The position numbers and the translations under genes were made by a program. Below, piece after piece: positions 1-9,627 of a stretch of DNA of 64,000 nucleotides. The DNA is from Mycobacterium sp. JS623. Its GTDB lineage: Bacteria; Actinomycetota; Actinomycetes; Mycobacteriales; Mycobacteriaceae. Under the pieces are notes generated by a model. That model was not told the origin of the DNA and did no database searches. It worked only from the letters and a program-made list of their open reading frames with translations. Where the stretch lies: the NCBI RefSeq assembly GCF_000328565.1, contig NC_019966.1:1302001-1366000 (forward strand). The letters are read 5' to 3'. Positions within the stretch are counted from its first letter, which is position 1, and every line of letters starts with the position of its first letter.

Positions 1-1
1 T

Positions 2-286
2 CCGCCGGTTTTCGACACGTCAGCACAGGCGTCAGGCGGCAGCGTTACCTTCGCCGACAGCGGGGTCGAGGTGACTGACGACGGCAGGCCGCTACTCGAG
101 CAGGCCGAAGCCGCGGGACTCACGCCTGAAAGTGGCTGCCGAATGGGCATCTGCCACAGCTGTACCCGTCGCAAAACCACCGGCGTGGTCCGCAACCTCA
201 TCACCGGAACGGTGTCGAGTGCCGAGCAGGAGGACGTACAGATCTGCGTGACCGTCCCCGTCGGCGACGTCGACATCGCCCTTTAA
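2..286 (+). CDS. Oxidoreductase with C-terminal 2Fe-2S ferredoxin domain (5' end outside window)
   Basis: The frame is open from base 2, so this is the C-terminal end of a longer protein. It contains the plant-type 2Fe-2S cluster pattern CRMGICHSC (C-x4-C-x2-C) followed by a fourth Cys in VQICVT. Its position 16 bases before a DesA3-type desaturase matches the Rv3230c-desA3 pair of M. tuberculosis, where the flavin/iron-sulfur reductase passes NADPH electrons to the membrane desaturase. The FAD/NAD part lies outside the window, so the full architecture is inferred from context. An AAAGGAG ribosome site for the next gene follows the stop codon. Confidence 0.85.
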   Translation, partial: PPVFDTSAQASGGSVTFADSGVEVTDDGRPLLEQAEAAGLTPESGCRMGICHSCTRRKTTGVVRNLITGTVSSAEQEDVQICVTVPVGDVDIAL

Positions 287-302
287 CCGAAAGGAGTTCG
301 CC

Positions 303-1463
303 ATGACTGTCACCACCACAGCCACCGCTCCCGCCCCCAAGACGATCAGCAAGACCGTCGGCGGCAAGACCGTCAGCATGACCCCCGAGCAGGCCGAGGC
401 GTTCGGCCGTGAGCTCGATGCACTGAAGGAACGCGTGATCGCCGATCTAGGTGAGCGCGACGCGACCTACATCCGCCGAATCATCAAGGCCCAACGGGCG
501 CTTGAGGTCGGCGGCCGTGCGCTGCTGTTCGGCGGTATCTTCCCGCCGTTCTGGCTGGCTGGCACGGCGATGCTCGGCCTGTCGAAAATCATCGACAATA
601 TGGAGATCGGTCACAACGTGATGCACGGCCAGTACGACTGGATGGGCGATCCGGCGATCTCCAGCCGCGGGTTCGAATGGGACACCGCGTGCCCGGGTGA
701 TCAGTGGCGCCACTCGCACAACTACATGCACCACACCTACACCAACATCGTCGGGATGGACCGCGACATCGGTTACGGCATCCTGCGGATGAGTGAGGAC
801 CAGAAGTGGCGGCCGTACTTCCTCGGCAACCCGATCTACGCATTCCTGTTGATGGTGCTGTTCCAGTATGGCGTTGCGCTGCACGAGCTCGAAACCGAGC
901 GGATCCGCGCGGGTGAGATTTCGATCGCCGACAAGCGCGAGATCCTCGAAGGGATTTGGCGCAAGACCAAGCGGCAGACGCTGAAGGATTATGTGGCGTT
1001 CCCGCTGCTGGCCGGTCCGTTCGCGCCGTGGGTGTTGGCGGGCAACCTGACAGCCAACCTGATCCGCAACGTCTGGTCGTACATGATCATCTTCTGCGGT
1101 CACTTCCCCGAGGACGTCCAGGAGTTCTCCATCGAGGAGACCAAGGCCGAGACCCGCGGGATGTGGTACTTCCGCCAGATCCTCGGATCGGCAAACCTGA
1201 CCGGCGGCAAGCTCTTTCACATCCTGAGCGGCAACCTGTCATTCCAGATCGAGCACCATCTGTTCCCCGACATCCCGGCGCACCGCCACGCAGAAATCTC
1301 CGAAGAGGTCCGCGAGGTTTGCGGGCGCTACGGCGTCCCGTACAACACGGGTCCGCTGCCGAAGCAGTTCGCGACGGTGGTCCGCAAGATCATCAAGCTG
1401 GCGCTGCCCTCAGGTCTGGCAGACCGGGCACCAGTAGCAGATGCGGTCGCCACTGTTGTCTGA
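303..1463 (+). CDS. desA3: Membrane stearoyl-CoA Delta9-desaturase, DesA3 type
   Basis: This 386-residue membrane fatty acyl desaturase has three histidine boxes: GHNVMH near residue 102, HSHNYMHH near 139, and QIEHHLFP near 317. These bind the di-iron centre. Hydrophobic segments lie around residues 70-95 and 175-200. The family converts stearoyl-CoA to oleoyl-CoA using electrons from the ferredoxin-type reductase encoded directly upstream. The start has an AAAGGAG ribosome site 5 bases away. The last 54 bases overlap the convergent nei gene, and the C-terminal tail looks shorter than I recall for M. tuberculosis DesA3. The family assignment is secure; the acyl-chain preference is inferred. 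Confidence 0.9.
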   Translation: MTVTTTATAPAPKTISKTVGGKTVSMTPEQAEAFGRELDALKERVIADLGERDATYIRRIIKAQRALEVGGRALLFGGIFPPFWLAGTAMLGLSKIIDNMEIGHNVMHGQYDWMGDPAISSRGFEWDTACPGDQWRHSHNYMHHTYTNIVGMDRDIGYGILRMSEDQKWRPYFLGNPIYAFLLMVLFQYGVALHELETERIRAGEISIADKREILEGIWRKTKRQTLKDYVAFPLLAGPFAPWVLAGNLTANLIRNVWSYMIIFCGHFPEDVQEFSIEETKAETRGMWYFRQILGSANLTGGKLFHILSGNLSFQIEHHLFPDIPAHRHAEISEEVREVCGRYGVPYNTGPLPKQFATVVRKIIKLALPSGLADRAPVADAVATVV

Positions 1464-2171
1464 CTCGATCGGCGTGCCGCAGCGTCGGCAGGGTAGCCCG
1501 CCGCGGCCGTAGACCCACAACTCTTGGCCGTGGCGGGTATTGCCGGTGGTCGTGCGATTCCACCGAGAGCGGTTCAGCCACAGCATGTCTCGGGCCCGCT
1601 GTACTATCCGCAGCGGGTCCTTGACCTGGCTGACCGCAGCGGTGGGCAGGTGCCCGGTGACGAAGCACAGTTCGTTGCAGAAGACGTTTCCGACACCAGC
1701 CATCACCCGCTGGTCGAGCAGCGTCTCGGACAGCGGGCGGTCGGGCTCGGCCACCAGGTTGACCGCCGCGACCTGCGGATCCCAGTCGTCGCCAAGAAGG
1801 TCGGGGCCCAGATGGGCGACGACGTCCATGTCGTGGTCGCGCTCGAGTACTTCGAGTACGCCCAGATCGATGCCAGCTGCCTGAAAGTCAGCCGTTTCCA
1901 GAATGATCCGGATCCGATAGCCTGCCCGGCTCGGCTTGCTGACCGGGTTGACCTTCCAACTGCCCTCCATCTTCAGGTCCGAATGGATGCTGGCTGTGCC
2001 GACCCGGATGAACAGATGCTTGCCGCGGCTGATCACCTCGTCGACCACCTGGCCGGTCAGGTCGACAGTCGCGTACTTGGGCACCCGGACGTCGCATCGG
2101 GTCAGCGTCTTGCCTGCCAACGCATCGCGCAAGATCGTGGCGGTGTGCCAGACGGTGTCGCCCTCAGGCAT
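1410..2171 (-). CDS. nei: Fpg/Nei-family DNA glycosylase (endonuclease VIII)
   Basis: The 253-residue product starts MPEGDT, giving the catalytic Pro2-Glu3 of the Fpg/Nei family. It has the beta-domain Lys in GKHLFIR near residue 51 and a C-terminal zinc finger built on CRRC and CYWCPVC (about residues 226-251). It excises oxidised pyrimidines and cleaves the abasic site. It is last in a minus-strand run lhr-NMO-SDR-nei, starting three bases after the SDR stop, so it is probably co-transcribed. Neighbourhood with lhr matches Rv3297/Rv3296. Its 3' end overlaps desA3. Confidence 0.9.
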   Translation of the reverse strand: MPEGDTVWHTATILRDALAGKTLTRCDVRVPKYATVDLTGQVVDEVISRGKHLFIRVGTASIHSDLKMEGSWKVNPVSKPSRAGYRIRIILETADFQAAGIDLGVLEVLERDHDMDVVAHLGPDLLGDDWDPQVAAVNLVAEPDRPLSETLLDQRVMAGVGNVFCNELCFVTGHLPTAAVSQVKDPLRIVQRARDMLWLNRSRWNRTTTGNTRHGQELWVYGRGGLPCRRCGTPIESDNSGDRICYWCPVCQT

Positions 2172-2174
2172 GCG

Positions 2175-3125
2175 TCATTGGACCCACGTCAGCGAAAGTT
2201 CCCACAGTCGTTCAGCATTGGCCGCGTCCAGGGCATACGGCGCGACCCCGCCCGTGCCTGGCCCGCCGCGGCGCTCGACCCGCACCGCTTCGTTGCAGTT
2301 CTCGAAGTAGCGCCCGCCGACACCTTCCACCAAGGGGGAGGCGGCCAGCAGCACCGACGTTGCCGCGCCTTGCTCGACCGTCTTGAAGTCCGTGCCCGCC
2401 GCCCGAAACGCCTCGAGGGCGTCAGCGGCGTAGTGCGCGGGCAGGTGTCGCTGCAGCGGGGTGGCGATTCCGCCCGGCATCAGGGCGTTGGCGACGATCC
2501 CGTTCGACGCCCACCGGCGGGTGGCCTCGACGGCGAACAGCACATTGGCGGTCTTCGACTGACCGTAGGCGCCGAACGGGTCGTAATCGCGAAATGCGTA
2601 GTCGATGTCGTCGAACACCACAGGTGAACGCAGGTGCCCACCAGAGCTCACCGACACAATCCGCGCGGAGGGGGCCGCCGCCAGTGCATCATGCAGCCCG
2701 AGCGCCAGCGCGAAGTGGCCGAGATGATTTGTCGCGAACTGCATTTCGTGGCCGCTTGCAGAGATTGTCAGCTCTTGGATCGCCATCACGCCGGCGTTGT
2801 TGACCAAGATGTCAAGCGGTCTGGTCCACGCAGAGATGAACGCGTTGACGCTGGCGAGATCCGATAGTTCCAGGGCGGCGACGGTGACCGCGGTGTTGCC
2901 GGTGCTTTCGCGAATGTCGGCGGCGACCCGCTCACCGGTCTCGGTGTTGCGGACGGCCAGCGTGACCGCCGCCCCGGCGGCGGCCAGTGCCCGCGCGGTT
3001 TCGACGCCGATTCCCGACGACGCGCCGGTGACGATGGCCCGTTTATCGGATAGGTCGACGCCGGCGATGACCTCCGCGGCCGTCGAGGAGAAACCGAAGG
3101 GTGTCGTGATCAAGTCAGGGCTCAT
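2175..3125 (-). CDS. Short-chain dehydrogenase/reductase (SDR)
   Basis: This Rossmann-fold SDR of about 316 residues has the cofactor motif TGASSGIG near residue 34, NNAG near 108 and the catalytic YxxxK in YGQSK near 190. The long insert before the YGQSK motif and the C-terminal extension resemble retinol-dehydrogenase/WWOX-like SDRs, but the substrate cannot be read. The ATG at 3125 lies one base before the upstream stop (TGACATG). An in-frame TTG at 3137 would add four residues and overlap the previous gene. Tight spacing puts it in the lhr-NMO-SDR-nei transcription unit. Confidence 0.85.
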   Translation of the reverse strand: MSPDLITTPFGFSSTAAEVIAGVDLSDKRAIVTGASSGIGVETARALAAAGAAVTLAVRNTETGERVAADIRESTGNTAVTVAALELSDLASVNAFISAWTRPLDILVNNAGVMAIQELTISASGHEMQFATNHLGHFALALGLHDALAAAPSARIVSVSSGGHLRSPVVFDDIDYAFRDYDPFGAYGQSKTANVLFAVEATRRWASNGIVANALMPGGIATPLQRHLPAHYAADALEAFRAAGTDFKTVEQGAATSVLLAASPLVEGVGGRYFENCNEAVRVERRGGPGTGGVAPYALDAANAERLWELSLTWVQ

Positions 3126-3126
3126 G

Positions 3127-4107
3127 TCAGTGGCCAACCTGTGGCTGCTGGACGGTGTTCCCGGCAGCTGTGATCACGTCCTCGGCCTGCTGCGCGATGC
3201 GGGCGACCAATGCGCTCGCGGAGTCCAGCTCGTTGACCAGATCGACGGCTTCGCCGGCCCAGATCGGCAGGTAGTCGCGGTCGCCGCGGTCGGCAGCGGC
3301 GCGGAACTCGGCAAGCGCGCTTTCATCGGATTCGAGCTCGGATTCCTTGCCGTCCCATGCGTGGGTGAACCGGTTACGCAGCGTTCTCGCGGGATAGCGG
3401 GCAGGCCACCCGGCCTCGGTGGCGATGTCAAGGACGCGGCCGCGGACCGTGTCGGAGGCCCCCGCCGCCATGATCGCCTTTGCTTCCTCGGCATCGAGCA
3501 GCGCCTCATCGGTGGCCTCGAACCGGGTACCCATCAGGGCGCCCGCAGCCCCGAGCATCAGCGCCGCCGCCAATCCGCGGCCGTCGGCAATCCCGCCTGC
3601 GGCGAGCACCGGTGTCCCGCCGGCAATGTCGACCACAGCGGGCACGAACGGCAGTGTCGCGCGACCGCCACCGTGGCCGCCGGCCTCACCGCCTTGTGCC
3701 ACAACGACGTTCGCGCCGACATCCAGCGCGCGTCGCGCCTCATCCATATCGGTGACCTGCACCATCAGTGGAATGCCTGCGGTCAGGATCGTTTCGGCAA
3801 ACGGGGTTGGATCTCCGAACGACAGCATGATGGCCGCCGGGGATCGTTGGATCGCTGCCTCGACGGCTTCGGGGCCGATCGCCCACGTCAAAAATCCGAT
3901 GCCCCACGGCTTCGCGGTCGCTGCCTCGGCGATCGCACACTCGCGCGCGAGCCAGTTCAGGCCGCCGCGGCCAGCGCCGAGCAGCCCGAGCCCGCCACCT
4001 TCCGACACGGCCGCCGCGAGCGCTCCACCGGCCACACTGCCCATCGGGGCAAGCACGATCGGGTGGTCGATTCCGAACATCGTCGTCAACGCCGTACGGA
4101 GGGCCAT
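3127..4107 (-). CDS. Nitronate monooxygenase-like FMN enzyme
   Basis: This is a TIM-barrel flavoprotein of 326 residues from the 2-nitropropane dioxygenase/nitronate monooxygenase family. It has IVLAPMGSVAGG at the N-terminus, the GGEAGGH phosphate-binding and active-site segment near residue 147, and AAGGI near 180. Family members oxidise alkyl nitronates with FMN and O2, although many relatives are enoyl-ACP reductases or of unknown substrate. I start at ATG 4107 (MALRTAL); the frame stays open far upstream inside lhr, which is a high-GC artefact. It lies between lhr (24-base gap) and the SDR. Confidence 0.85.
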   Translation of the reverse strand: MALRTALTTMFGIDHPIVLAPMGSVAGGALAAAVSEGGGLGLLGAGRGGLNWLARECAIAEAATAKPWGIGFLTWAIGPEAVEAAIQRSPAAIMLSFGDPTPFAETILTAGIPLMVQVTDMDEARRALDVGANVVVAQGGEAGGHGGGRATLPFVPAVVDIAGGTPVLAAGGIADGRGLAAALMLGAAGALMGTRFEATDEALLDAEEAKAIMAAGASDTVRGRVLDIATEAGWPARYPARTLRNRFTHAWDGKESELESDESALAEFRAAADRGDRDYLPIWAGEAVDLVNELDSASALVARIAQQAEDVITAAGNTVQQPQVGH

Positions 4108-4130
4108 GTCCCGAACTGTAGGCGCCGACG

Positions 4131-7100
4131 TCAGCGCAGACGTAGGCCCCTGGGGGTGCGCGCGAACCCGGCTCCGATCAACGCGTCCTGCACTGCCGCG
4201 CGCTCGCCTTCGGCGACCCACTCCAACACCGGAACGCCATTGACCTTCTCGACGAGCAGCGGGCCGATGTGCCCGGCGCTCACGAGATCGGCCAACGCCG
4301 CTGCGGCCGCGGCGTGCGCGTCGGTGTCGGCGGTGAAACTCAACAGCGATCGCCCGCCACGCTCGAGGAACCATGCCAGTTCGCCGTCGACGAGGGCGAC
4401 CAGCGCACCCGCCTTGCGACCCGGCCGATGCGACACGTCCTCCTCGGCCACCTTGCGCGACGGCCACGGCAGCGCGGCGCCGTACGGGTTGGCGGGATCG
4501 GCGGCGGCCAGCACGACCGCGTGGTATTCGCGGCGCTCCGGGTCGACGCCGTCGAGGTAGGACCGCAGCCGGTCGACCGTCGACGCGACCGCGAATTGCG
4601 CCCCGCCCAGCGACTCGACGAAGTAACCGCGCTGGCATCGGCCCGCATCCTCGAAAGCGGTCAGCACCTTGTACAGCATCGCGAAGCCGCCAGGCACCTC
4701 CTCGGCGCCCACCGCGCCCTTGGTCAGCACGCCGTACCGGCTGAGCAACAACTCGGCCTGGAAATGCGCGCGCACCGTCGACTCCGGCTCGGCCGTGGGC
4801 AGCGCCGACCATCGGCCAGCCACCGTCGGATCGGAGCTGCGGGCCTGCGCGTGCGCGACGCTGTAGCGGCTCAACCGCGGCGGACGCTGCCGTTGCCGAT
4901 GTGCCGGTGTTCCGCGCCGGCCGGTGGACCGTCGCGTGCCGACCAGCATCGCGCGCATCGGCGCGAAGGTGTCGCCGGTGACCCAGCCCGCCCAAATCAG
5001 TTCCCAGAGCGCCTGTTTGAACTGTTCGGTGTCGCCACCGCCGGCTGAGCCGGCAATCTGGCCTCCGCCGGCTGAGCCGGCAATCTGGCCTCCGCCGGCT
5101 GAGCCGGCAATCGGGCCACCGCCGGCTGAGCCGGCAATCTGGCCTCCGCCGGCTGAGCCGGCAATCGGGCCATCGGCAAGCTGACGGAAGAAGTACGCGC
5201 CGCCGCCGCCGAGTGTTTCCAAGATCGACCGATGAGTGTCGGTGAACTCGATCTCTGTCGGCGCGGCCAGCGTCAACGGCGCCGACTCGGCGGGATGGAA
5301 CGCGATCCAGCCGTCCCCACCGCCGATCTGACCCACCCCCGACCACGTGACCTCACCGGAGGCAAGTAGCTCGTCGAGCATCGACGGCTGGTAGTCGCGC
5401 ACCCGCTGCCCGAACACCAGCGATTCGACCGCGGACGCCGGAATCGGTACCCCGGCCAACTGTTCGATCACGGCGGCTAGACCGTCGATGCCCGAATTGT
5501 GCGAGCCGACGTGCTGCCACGACGGCAGGAAGCGTCCGTATGCAGCGGTGCTGACCGGCTCGACCTGCGCTCGCAGCGCGGCCAGTGACCGGCGCCGCAA
5601 AATCTTCAAAACGTCTGCGTCACACCATTGCTCGCCATCCGCAGAATCGGTGAACTCACCGCGGATCAGTCTGCCGTCGATGGCCATGCGGCCCAGCACA
5701 TCCGCGGTCACCCGCAGCCCGAGCCCGAAGCGGGCCGCGGCGTCGTGAGTGGTGAACGGTCCGTGCGTACGGGCGTATCTGCCGAGTAATTCGCCGAGCG
5801 GGTCGTCGACCGATTCGGTGAACGCTGCCGGCACCCCCACCGGCACAGCGACACCGACGCCGTCGCGCAGCAGACCGATGTCTTCGACTGCGGCCCACCA
5901 GGTTTGGTCGGCGAACGACACCCTGACCGCCCGCTTTGCGGCTAGCAGGCCGTCCAGCCAGCCGCCCACCTCGGTTGTCGTGCAGCGCTGGGCGATCTCG
6001 TCTTCGGTCAGGGGGCCGAGCACCCGCAGCAGATCCGCGATGCCCTCCGCGTCGCGGGCTAGCCGGTCGGAGCTCAGATGCTGCAGTTGTTGTGTGGTGG
6101 TCGCGATGACCTGTGGATCGAGCAGCTCGCGCAACTCGACCCGGCCCAACAGCTCCGCCAGCAGCACGCTGTCCAGTGACAGTGCGGCGGCGCGCCGCTC
6201 GGCGAGCGGGCTGTCGCCCTCGTACATGAATGCGCCGACGTAGCCGAACAACAATGACGCCGCGAATGGTGACGGGGTAGCGGTCTCCACTTCGACCACC
6301 CGCAGCCGCCGCTGCGCCACCCGGTGCATCAACTCGGTGAGCGCGGGCACATCGTAGACGTCCTGCAGACATTCGCGGACCGCTTCCAGCACGATCGGGA
6401 AGTCCGGATACTTGCGGGCGACGTCGAGCAGCTGCGCGGCCCGTTGGCGCTGATGCCACAGCGGCGACCGTTTGCCGGGATGTCGACGTGGCAAAAGCAG
6501 TGCGCGGGCGGCACATTCGCGGAATCGTGAAGCGAACAACGCCGAGCCGCCCACCTCCGCGGTGACGATCGGTTCGATCTCGTCGGTGTCGAACACGAAC
6601 AGGTCGGCCCCGGGTGCGGCGTCCTCGGTGTCCGGCAGCCGAACGATGATGCCGTCGTCGGACGCGGTCGGTTTCTCGTCGATGCCGTAGCGTTCGCGCA
6701 GCCGTCGCGATACAGCCAGTGCGAGCGGTCCGTGCACCCGAAGCCCGTAGGGGGAGTGCAGGATCACTCGCCAGTCGCCGAGTTCGTCGCGGAACCGCTC
6801 GACAAGAAGTGTGCTATCGCTGGGCACCGTGCCCGTCGCCTGGCGCTGGTCGTCGAGCAGCTGCCACAGATTGTTGGAGGCGAACTCGTCGAAACCCATT
6901 GCCCGGCAACGCTCGACGAATTCGTCGCGTCCGAGCCGTGCCAGCTCACCCGTGAACGCGCCGACGGCCGCGCCCAACTCTGCGGGCCTGCCGACACCGT
7001 CGCCCTTCCAGAATGGCAGCCGCGCGGGCTGGCCCGGCGCCGGGATGACCAGCACCCGATCATGGGTGATCTCGGTGATGCGCCAGCTGGTCGCGCCAAG

Positions 7101-8792
7101 CGAGATCACGTCACCCGGTCGGGATTCGTAGACCATCTCCTCGTCGAGTTCACCTACCCGAGAGGGCTTTTCGGAGTCGGTGGCGAGGTAGACGGTGAAC
7201 AGGCCGCGGTCCGGGATCGCGCCGCCGGACGTCACCGCCAACCGCTGCGCACCCGGGCGCGCCGTCAGAGTGCCCGCATCCCGGTCATACACCAGCCGCG
7301 GCCGCAGTTCGGCGAACTCGGTGGACGGGTACTTGCCGGACAGCAGGTCCAGCGTCGCCTCAAATGCGCTGCGCGGCAACGTCGCGAACGGCGCGCTGCG
7401 ACGCACCGCGTCGAACCAGCGATCGGCGTCGATGGGCTCCAGCGCGCAGGCCGCTACCGTGTGTTGCGCCAGCACGTCGAGCGGATTCGTCGGCACATGC
7501 ATGGTCTCGATCTCGCCGGCCAGCATCCGCTTCACCGTGACCGCGCACCCGATCAGGTCGGTGCGGTGCTTGGGAAACAGCACGCCCTGGGAGATTTCGC
7601 CAACCTGGTGCCCCGCGCGGCCGATGCGCTGCAATCCGCTGGCCACCGACGGCGGCGCCTCGACCTGGATCACCAAGTCGACCGCGCCCATGTCTATGCC
7701 CAGCTCGAGGCTGGACGTCGCGACCACCGCGCGTAGCCGCCCGCTCTTGAGGTCGTCCTCCACGAGGGCGCGTTGCTCCTTGCTGACCGAGCCGTGGTGC
7801 GCGCGGGCCAACAGCGTGGGTGCGCCGTGGGACTGACCGCTGGCCATCAGTTGCGCCGGCGAGCCGCCGCCGACCTGGGGGTTGCGCCCTTCCGGCAGCT
7901 CGATGCCCATGCGTTCGGCGTGAATCTCGTTGAGCCGCGAGGTAAGTCGCTCGGCCAGTCGTCGCGAGTTGGCGAACACGATCGAGCTGCGGTGCGCCTC
8001 GATCAGGTCGACGATGCGCGCCTCGACATCCGGCCAGATGGAGTTGTTCTCCAAGTTGGCCATGTCGGGGACCGGTACCTGAACCGACAGGTCGAAGGTC
8101 TTGGCCGCGGGCGGCGCGACGATCGTCGTCCTCGCCTGCCCCGAAAGGAATCGCGCGACTTCCTCGGCCGGACGGACGGTGGCCGACAGCCCGATGCGCT
8201 GAGCGGGCGTGGCCAGGATCTGGTCGAGCCGCTCCAGCGACAGGGCCAGATGCGCGCCGCGTTTGGTGCCCGCGACGGCATGCACCTCGTCCACGATGAC
8301 CGTCTGCACCTCGGCCAGCGTTTCGCGGGCCGCGGAGGTCAGCATCAGGAACAGCGACTCCGGCGTGGTGATCAGGATGTCGGGCGGATTCGTGATCAGC
8401 GTGCGGCGTTGCGCCGGGGGAGTGTCGCCGGAGCGGACCCCCACACTGATGTCGGGTGCGGGGACTCCGCGACGCTCGGCGACGCGGGCGACCCCGGTGA
8501 GCGGGGTGCGAAGGTTGCGTTCGACGTCGACGGCAAGCGCCTTCAGCGGCGATACGTACAGCACGCGGGTGCCGGCCTTCGCCGGCCTGGGCTCTGACGA
8601 GGCGAGCCGGTCGATGGCCCACAGGAACGCGGCCAGCGTCTTGCCGGACCCGGTGGGCGCGATGACGAGCGTGTTGTCGCCGTCAGCGATGGCTGACCAC
8701 GCTTGAGCCTGCGCTGGAGTGGGTTCGGCGAAGGTGCCCGTGAACCACTCCCGGGTCAGCGCGCTGAAGCGCTTGAGCGGGTCAGAGGTCAT
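4131..8792 (-). CDS. lhr: Lhr-type large ATP-dependent DNA helicase
   Basis: At 1553 residues this is a full-length Lhr. The N-terminal half is the Lhr-Core superfamily 2 helicase, with Walker A APTGSGKT near residue 45, the DEVH box VDEVHAVAG near 170, SATVRPAEEV as motif III, and an IGRAGHQ motif VI. The rest is the long Lhr C-terminal region. Lhr translocates 3'-5' on single-stranded DNA and is linked to DNA repair. Near residues 1208-1251 sits a low-complexity insert of five 9-residue repeats (IAGSAGGGQ/P) encoded by a 27-bp minisatellite. The start is ATG 8792. Context (TetR upstream, nei downstream) equals Rv3295-Rv3297. Confidence 0.95.
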   Translation of the reverse strand: MTSDPLKRFSALTREWFTGTFAEPTPAQAQAWSAIADGDNTLVIAPTGSGKTLAAFLWAIDRLASSEPRPAKAGTRVLYVSPLKALAVDVERNLRTPLTGVARVAERRGVPAPDISVGVRSGDTPPAQRRTLITNPPDILITTPESLFLMLTSAARETLAEVQTVIVDEVHAVAGTKRGAHLALSLERLDQILATPAQRIGLSATVRPAEEVARFLSGQARTTIVAPPAAKTFDLSVQVPVPDMANLENNSIWPDVEARIVDLIEAHRSSIVFANSRRLAERLTSRLNEIHAERMGIELPEGRNPQVGGGSPAQLMASGQSHGAPTLLARAHHGSVSKEQRALVEDDLKSGRLRAVVATSSLELGIDMGAVDLVIQVEAPPSVASGLQRIGRAGHQVGEISQGVLFPKHRTDLIGCAVTVKRMLAGEIETMHVPTNPLDVLAQHTVAACALEPIDADRWFDAVRRSAPFATLPRSAFEATLDLLSGKYPSTEFAELRPRLVYDRDAGTLTARPGAQRLAVTSGGAIPDRGLFTVYLATDSEKPSRVGELDEEMVYESRPGDVISLGATSWRITEITHDRVLVIPAPGQPARLPFWKGDGVGRPAELGAAVGAFTGELARLGRDEFVERCRAMGFDEFASNNLWQLLDDQRQATGTVPSDSTLLVERFRDELGDWRVILHSPYGLRVHGPLALAVSRRLRERYGIDEKPTASDDGIIVRLPDTEDAAPGADLFVFDTDEIEPIVTAEVGGSALFASRFRECAARALLLPRRHPGKRSPLWHQRQRAAQLLDVARKYPDFPIVLEAVRECLQDVYDVPALTELMHRVAQRRLRVVEVETATPSPFAASLLFGYVGAFMYEGDSPLAERRAAALSLDSVLLAELLGRVELRELLDPQVIATTTQQLQHLSSDRLARDAEGIADLLRVLGPLTEDEIAQRCTTTEVGGWLDGLLAAKRAVRVSFADQTWWAAVEDIGLLRDGVGVAVPVGVPAAFTESVDDPLGELLGRYARTHGPFTTHDAAARFGLGLRVTADVLGRMAIDGRLIRGEFTDSADGEQWCDADVLKILRRRSLAALRAQVEPVSTAAYGRFLPSWQHVGSHNSGIDGLAAVIEQLAGVPIPASAVESLVFGQRVRDYQPSMLDELLASGEVTWSGVGQIGGGDGWIAFHPAESAPLTLAAPTEIEFTDTHRSILETLGGGGAYFFRQLADGPIAGSAGGGQIAGSAGGGPIAGSAGGGQIAGSAGGGQIAGSAGGGDTEQFKQALWELIWAGWVTGDTFAPMRAMLVGTRRSTGRRGTPAHRQRQRPPRLSRYSVAHAQARSSDPTVAGRWSALPTAEPESTVRAHFQAELLLSRYGVLTKGAVGAEEVPGGFAMLYKVLTAFEDAGRCQRGYFVESLGGAQFAVASTVDRLRSYLDGVDPERREYHAVVLAAADPANPYGAALPWPSRKVAEEDVSHRPGRKAGALVALVDGELAWFLERGGRSLLSFTADTDAHAAAAAALADLVSAGHIGPLLVEKVNGVPVLEWVAEGERAAVQDALIGAGFARTPRGLRLR
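5041..5172 (-). repeat. 27-bp in-frame minisatellite inside lhr (five copies)
   Basis: Copies begin at 5041, 5068, 5095, 5122 and 5149 with an exact 27-bp period, the last one partial. Each copy carries the perfect inverted repeat GCCGGC-TGA-GCCGGC on the plus strand. The units differ only at the CTGGCCT/CGGGCCA position. On the minus strand each unit encodes IAGSAGGG plus Q or P, so copy-number change keeps the lhr frame. It resembles the variable-number repeats used in mycobacterial typing. Confidence 0.95.
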
Positions 8793-8825
8793 CTAGCCAT
8801 GGTGCCGTGCGGCACCGACAAGTCC

Positions 8826-8879
8826 GCGATTTCGGCGCGGAAACCGTCGGTTGAGCGACGCTAACCGCGCCGAAATCGC
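8826..8879. repeat. Dispersed inverted repeat (15-bp arms) between TetR and lhr
   Basis: The left arm GCGATTTCGGCGCGG (8826-8840) is perfectly complementary to 8865-8879, with a 24-base loop. There is no T-tract, so it is not a classical terminator. A second element with the same GATTTCGGCGCG core lies at 30213-30261. It occupies the 91-bp gap between the TetR stop and the lhr start. Confidence 0.75.
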
Positions 8880-8883
8880 CAGA

Positions 8884-9534
8884 TCAGCGATGCTCGGGTG
8901 CGACGGCTTCGCTCAACGCGGACGGGATGCCCGGTACCCGCCCGATCGCATCCAGTAACGCGTGTGCGCAGCAGTCGCCGACATAGTCGGCATCGATCGA
9001 CGGATCGATCAGCCGCTGACGGCACATCTCGAATGTGAACGCCAGCCAGCCGTAGATGGTGACCCGCAGGTCGCGTTCGACCTTGGAATCCATCGTTCCG
9101 CCGACCGCGTCGGTGATGCGCTCAATGATCCGGTTGGCCTGCCGGTCGTTGTCGACGTCTTCGATTCCCCGCAGCACCGGGTCTGAGCTGCCGTTGCCGA
9201 CATACGCGGCCCATGCGCCGTGCGGATGCTCCTCGTCGTACCGCACATAAGCCAACACGCCCTCGCGGACCTGTGCGAACAGGCTGAGCCCCGGCTCCGG
9301 CGGGGTGCTGGTGGCCTCGAACAGCCGGTCACCCTCGGCACGTATCACCGCGGCGAAGAACGTCCGCTTGTCGGGGAAGTAGTGGTACATCAGTGCCCGC
9401 GACACCCCGGCCCGCTCGGCGATCTCGTCGATGCGCACCTCGTCGTACGGCCGCTCGCCGAAGACTTGCGCACCCAACGCCAGCAGTTCGTTGCGACGGT
9501 CGTCGGGCGACAGCCGACGTCGGGACTCAGCCAT
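8884..9534 (-). CDS. TetR-family transcriptional regulator
   Basis: This 216-residue protein has a TetR N-terminal helix-turn-helix (IDEIAERAGVSRALMYHYFPDKR, about residues 36-58) and a divergent ligand-binding domain. In M. tuberculosis the TetR gene Rv3295 sits in the same place beside lhr. The promoter is readable: TAAGCT lies six bases before the ATG, giving a leaderless transcript. An imperfect palindrome (GTTGACA-cc-TGTCTAAC) lies just upstream and suggests autoregulation. The ligand and regulon are unknown. Confidence 0.9.
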   Translation of the reverse strand: MAESRRRLSPDDRRNELLALGAQVFGERPYDEVRIDEIAERAGVSRALMYHYFPDKRTFFAAVIRAEGDRLFEATSTPPEPGLSLFAQVREGVLAYVRYDEEHPHGAWAAYVGNGSSDPVLRGIEDVDNDRQANRIIERITDAVGGTMDSKVERDLRVTIYGWLAFTFEMCRQRLIDPSIDADYVGDCCAHALLDAIGRVPGIPSALSEAVAPEHR

Positions 9535-9540
9535 GGCCCC

Positions 9541-9563
9541 AGCTTAGTTGACACCTGTCTAAC
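9541..9563 (-). promoter_or_regulatory. Leaderless promoter and candidate operator of the TetR gene
   Basis: Reading the minus strand, the -10 TAAGCT occupies 9546-9541 and is followed by GGGGCC and the ATG at 9534. The adjacent 9547-9563 is an imperfect palindrome GTTGACACCTGTCTAAC, a plausible TetR dimer site. This is inference from spacing and symmetry. Confidence 0.5.
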
Positions 9564-9627
9564 AGGGGGTTGATGCCCGTTAACCGAAACTCAAGGTCCG
9601 CCGCGCCGAAGACGAGCGCAACACGTT

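Noticed and set aside
447..1220. 257-codon frame antisense to desA3
   Set aside because: DesA3 histidine boxes prove the other strand codes; this frame has no recognisable domain.
2797..4560. 587-codon open frame on the plus strand across the SDR and NMO genes
   Set aside because: It is antisense to two recognisable enzymes and has low-complexity Ala/Arg/Ser composition.
5041..5172. Regular repeats considered as a CRISPR array
   Set aside because: The units are head-to-tail with no unique spacers, lie inside lhr in frame, and no cas gene is near.
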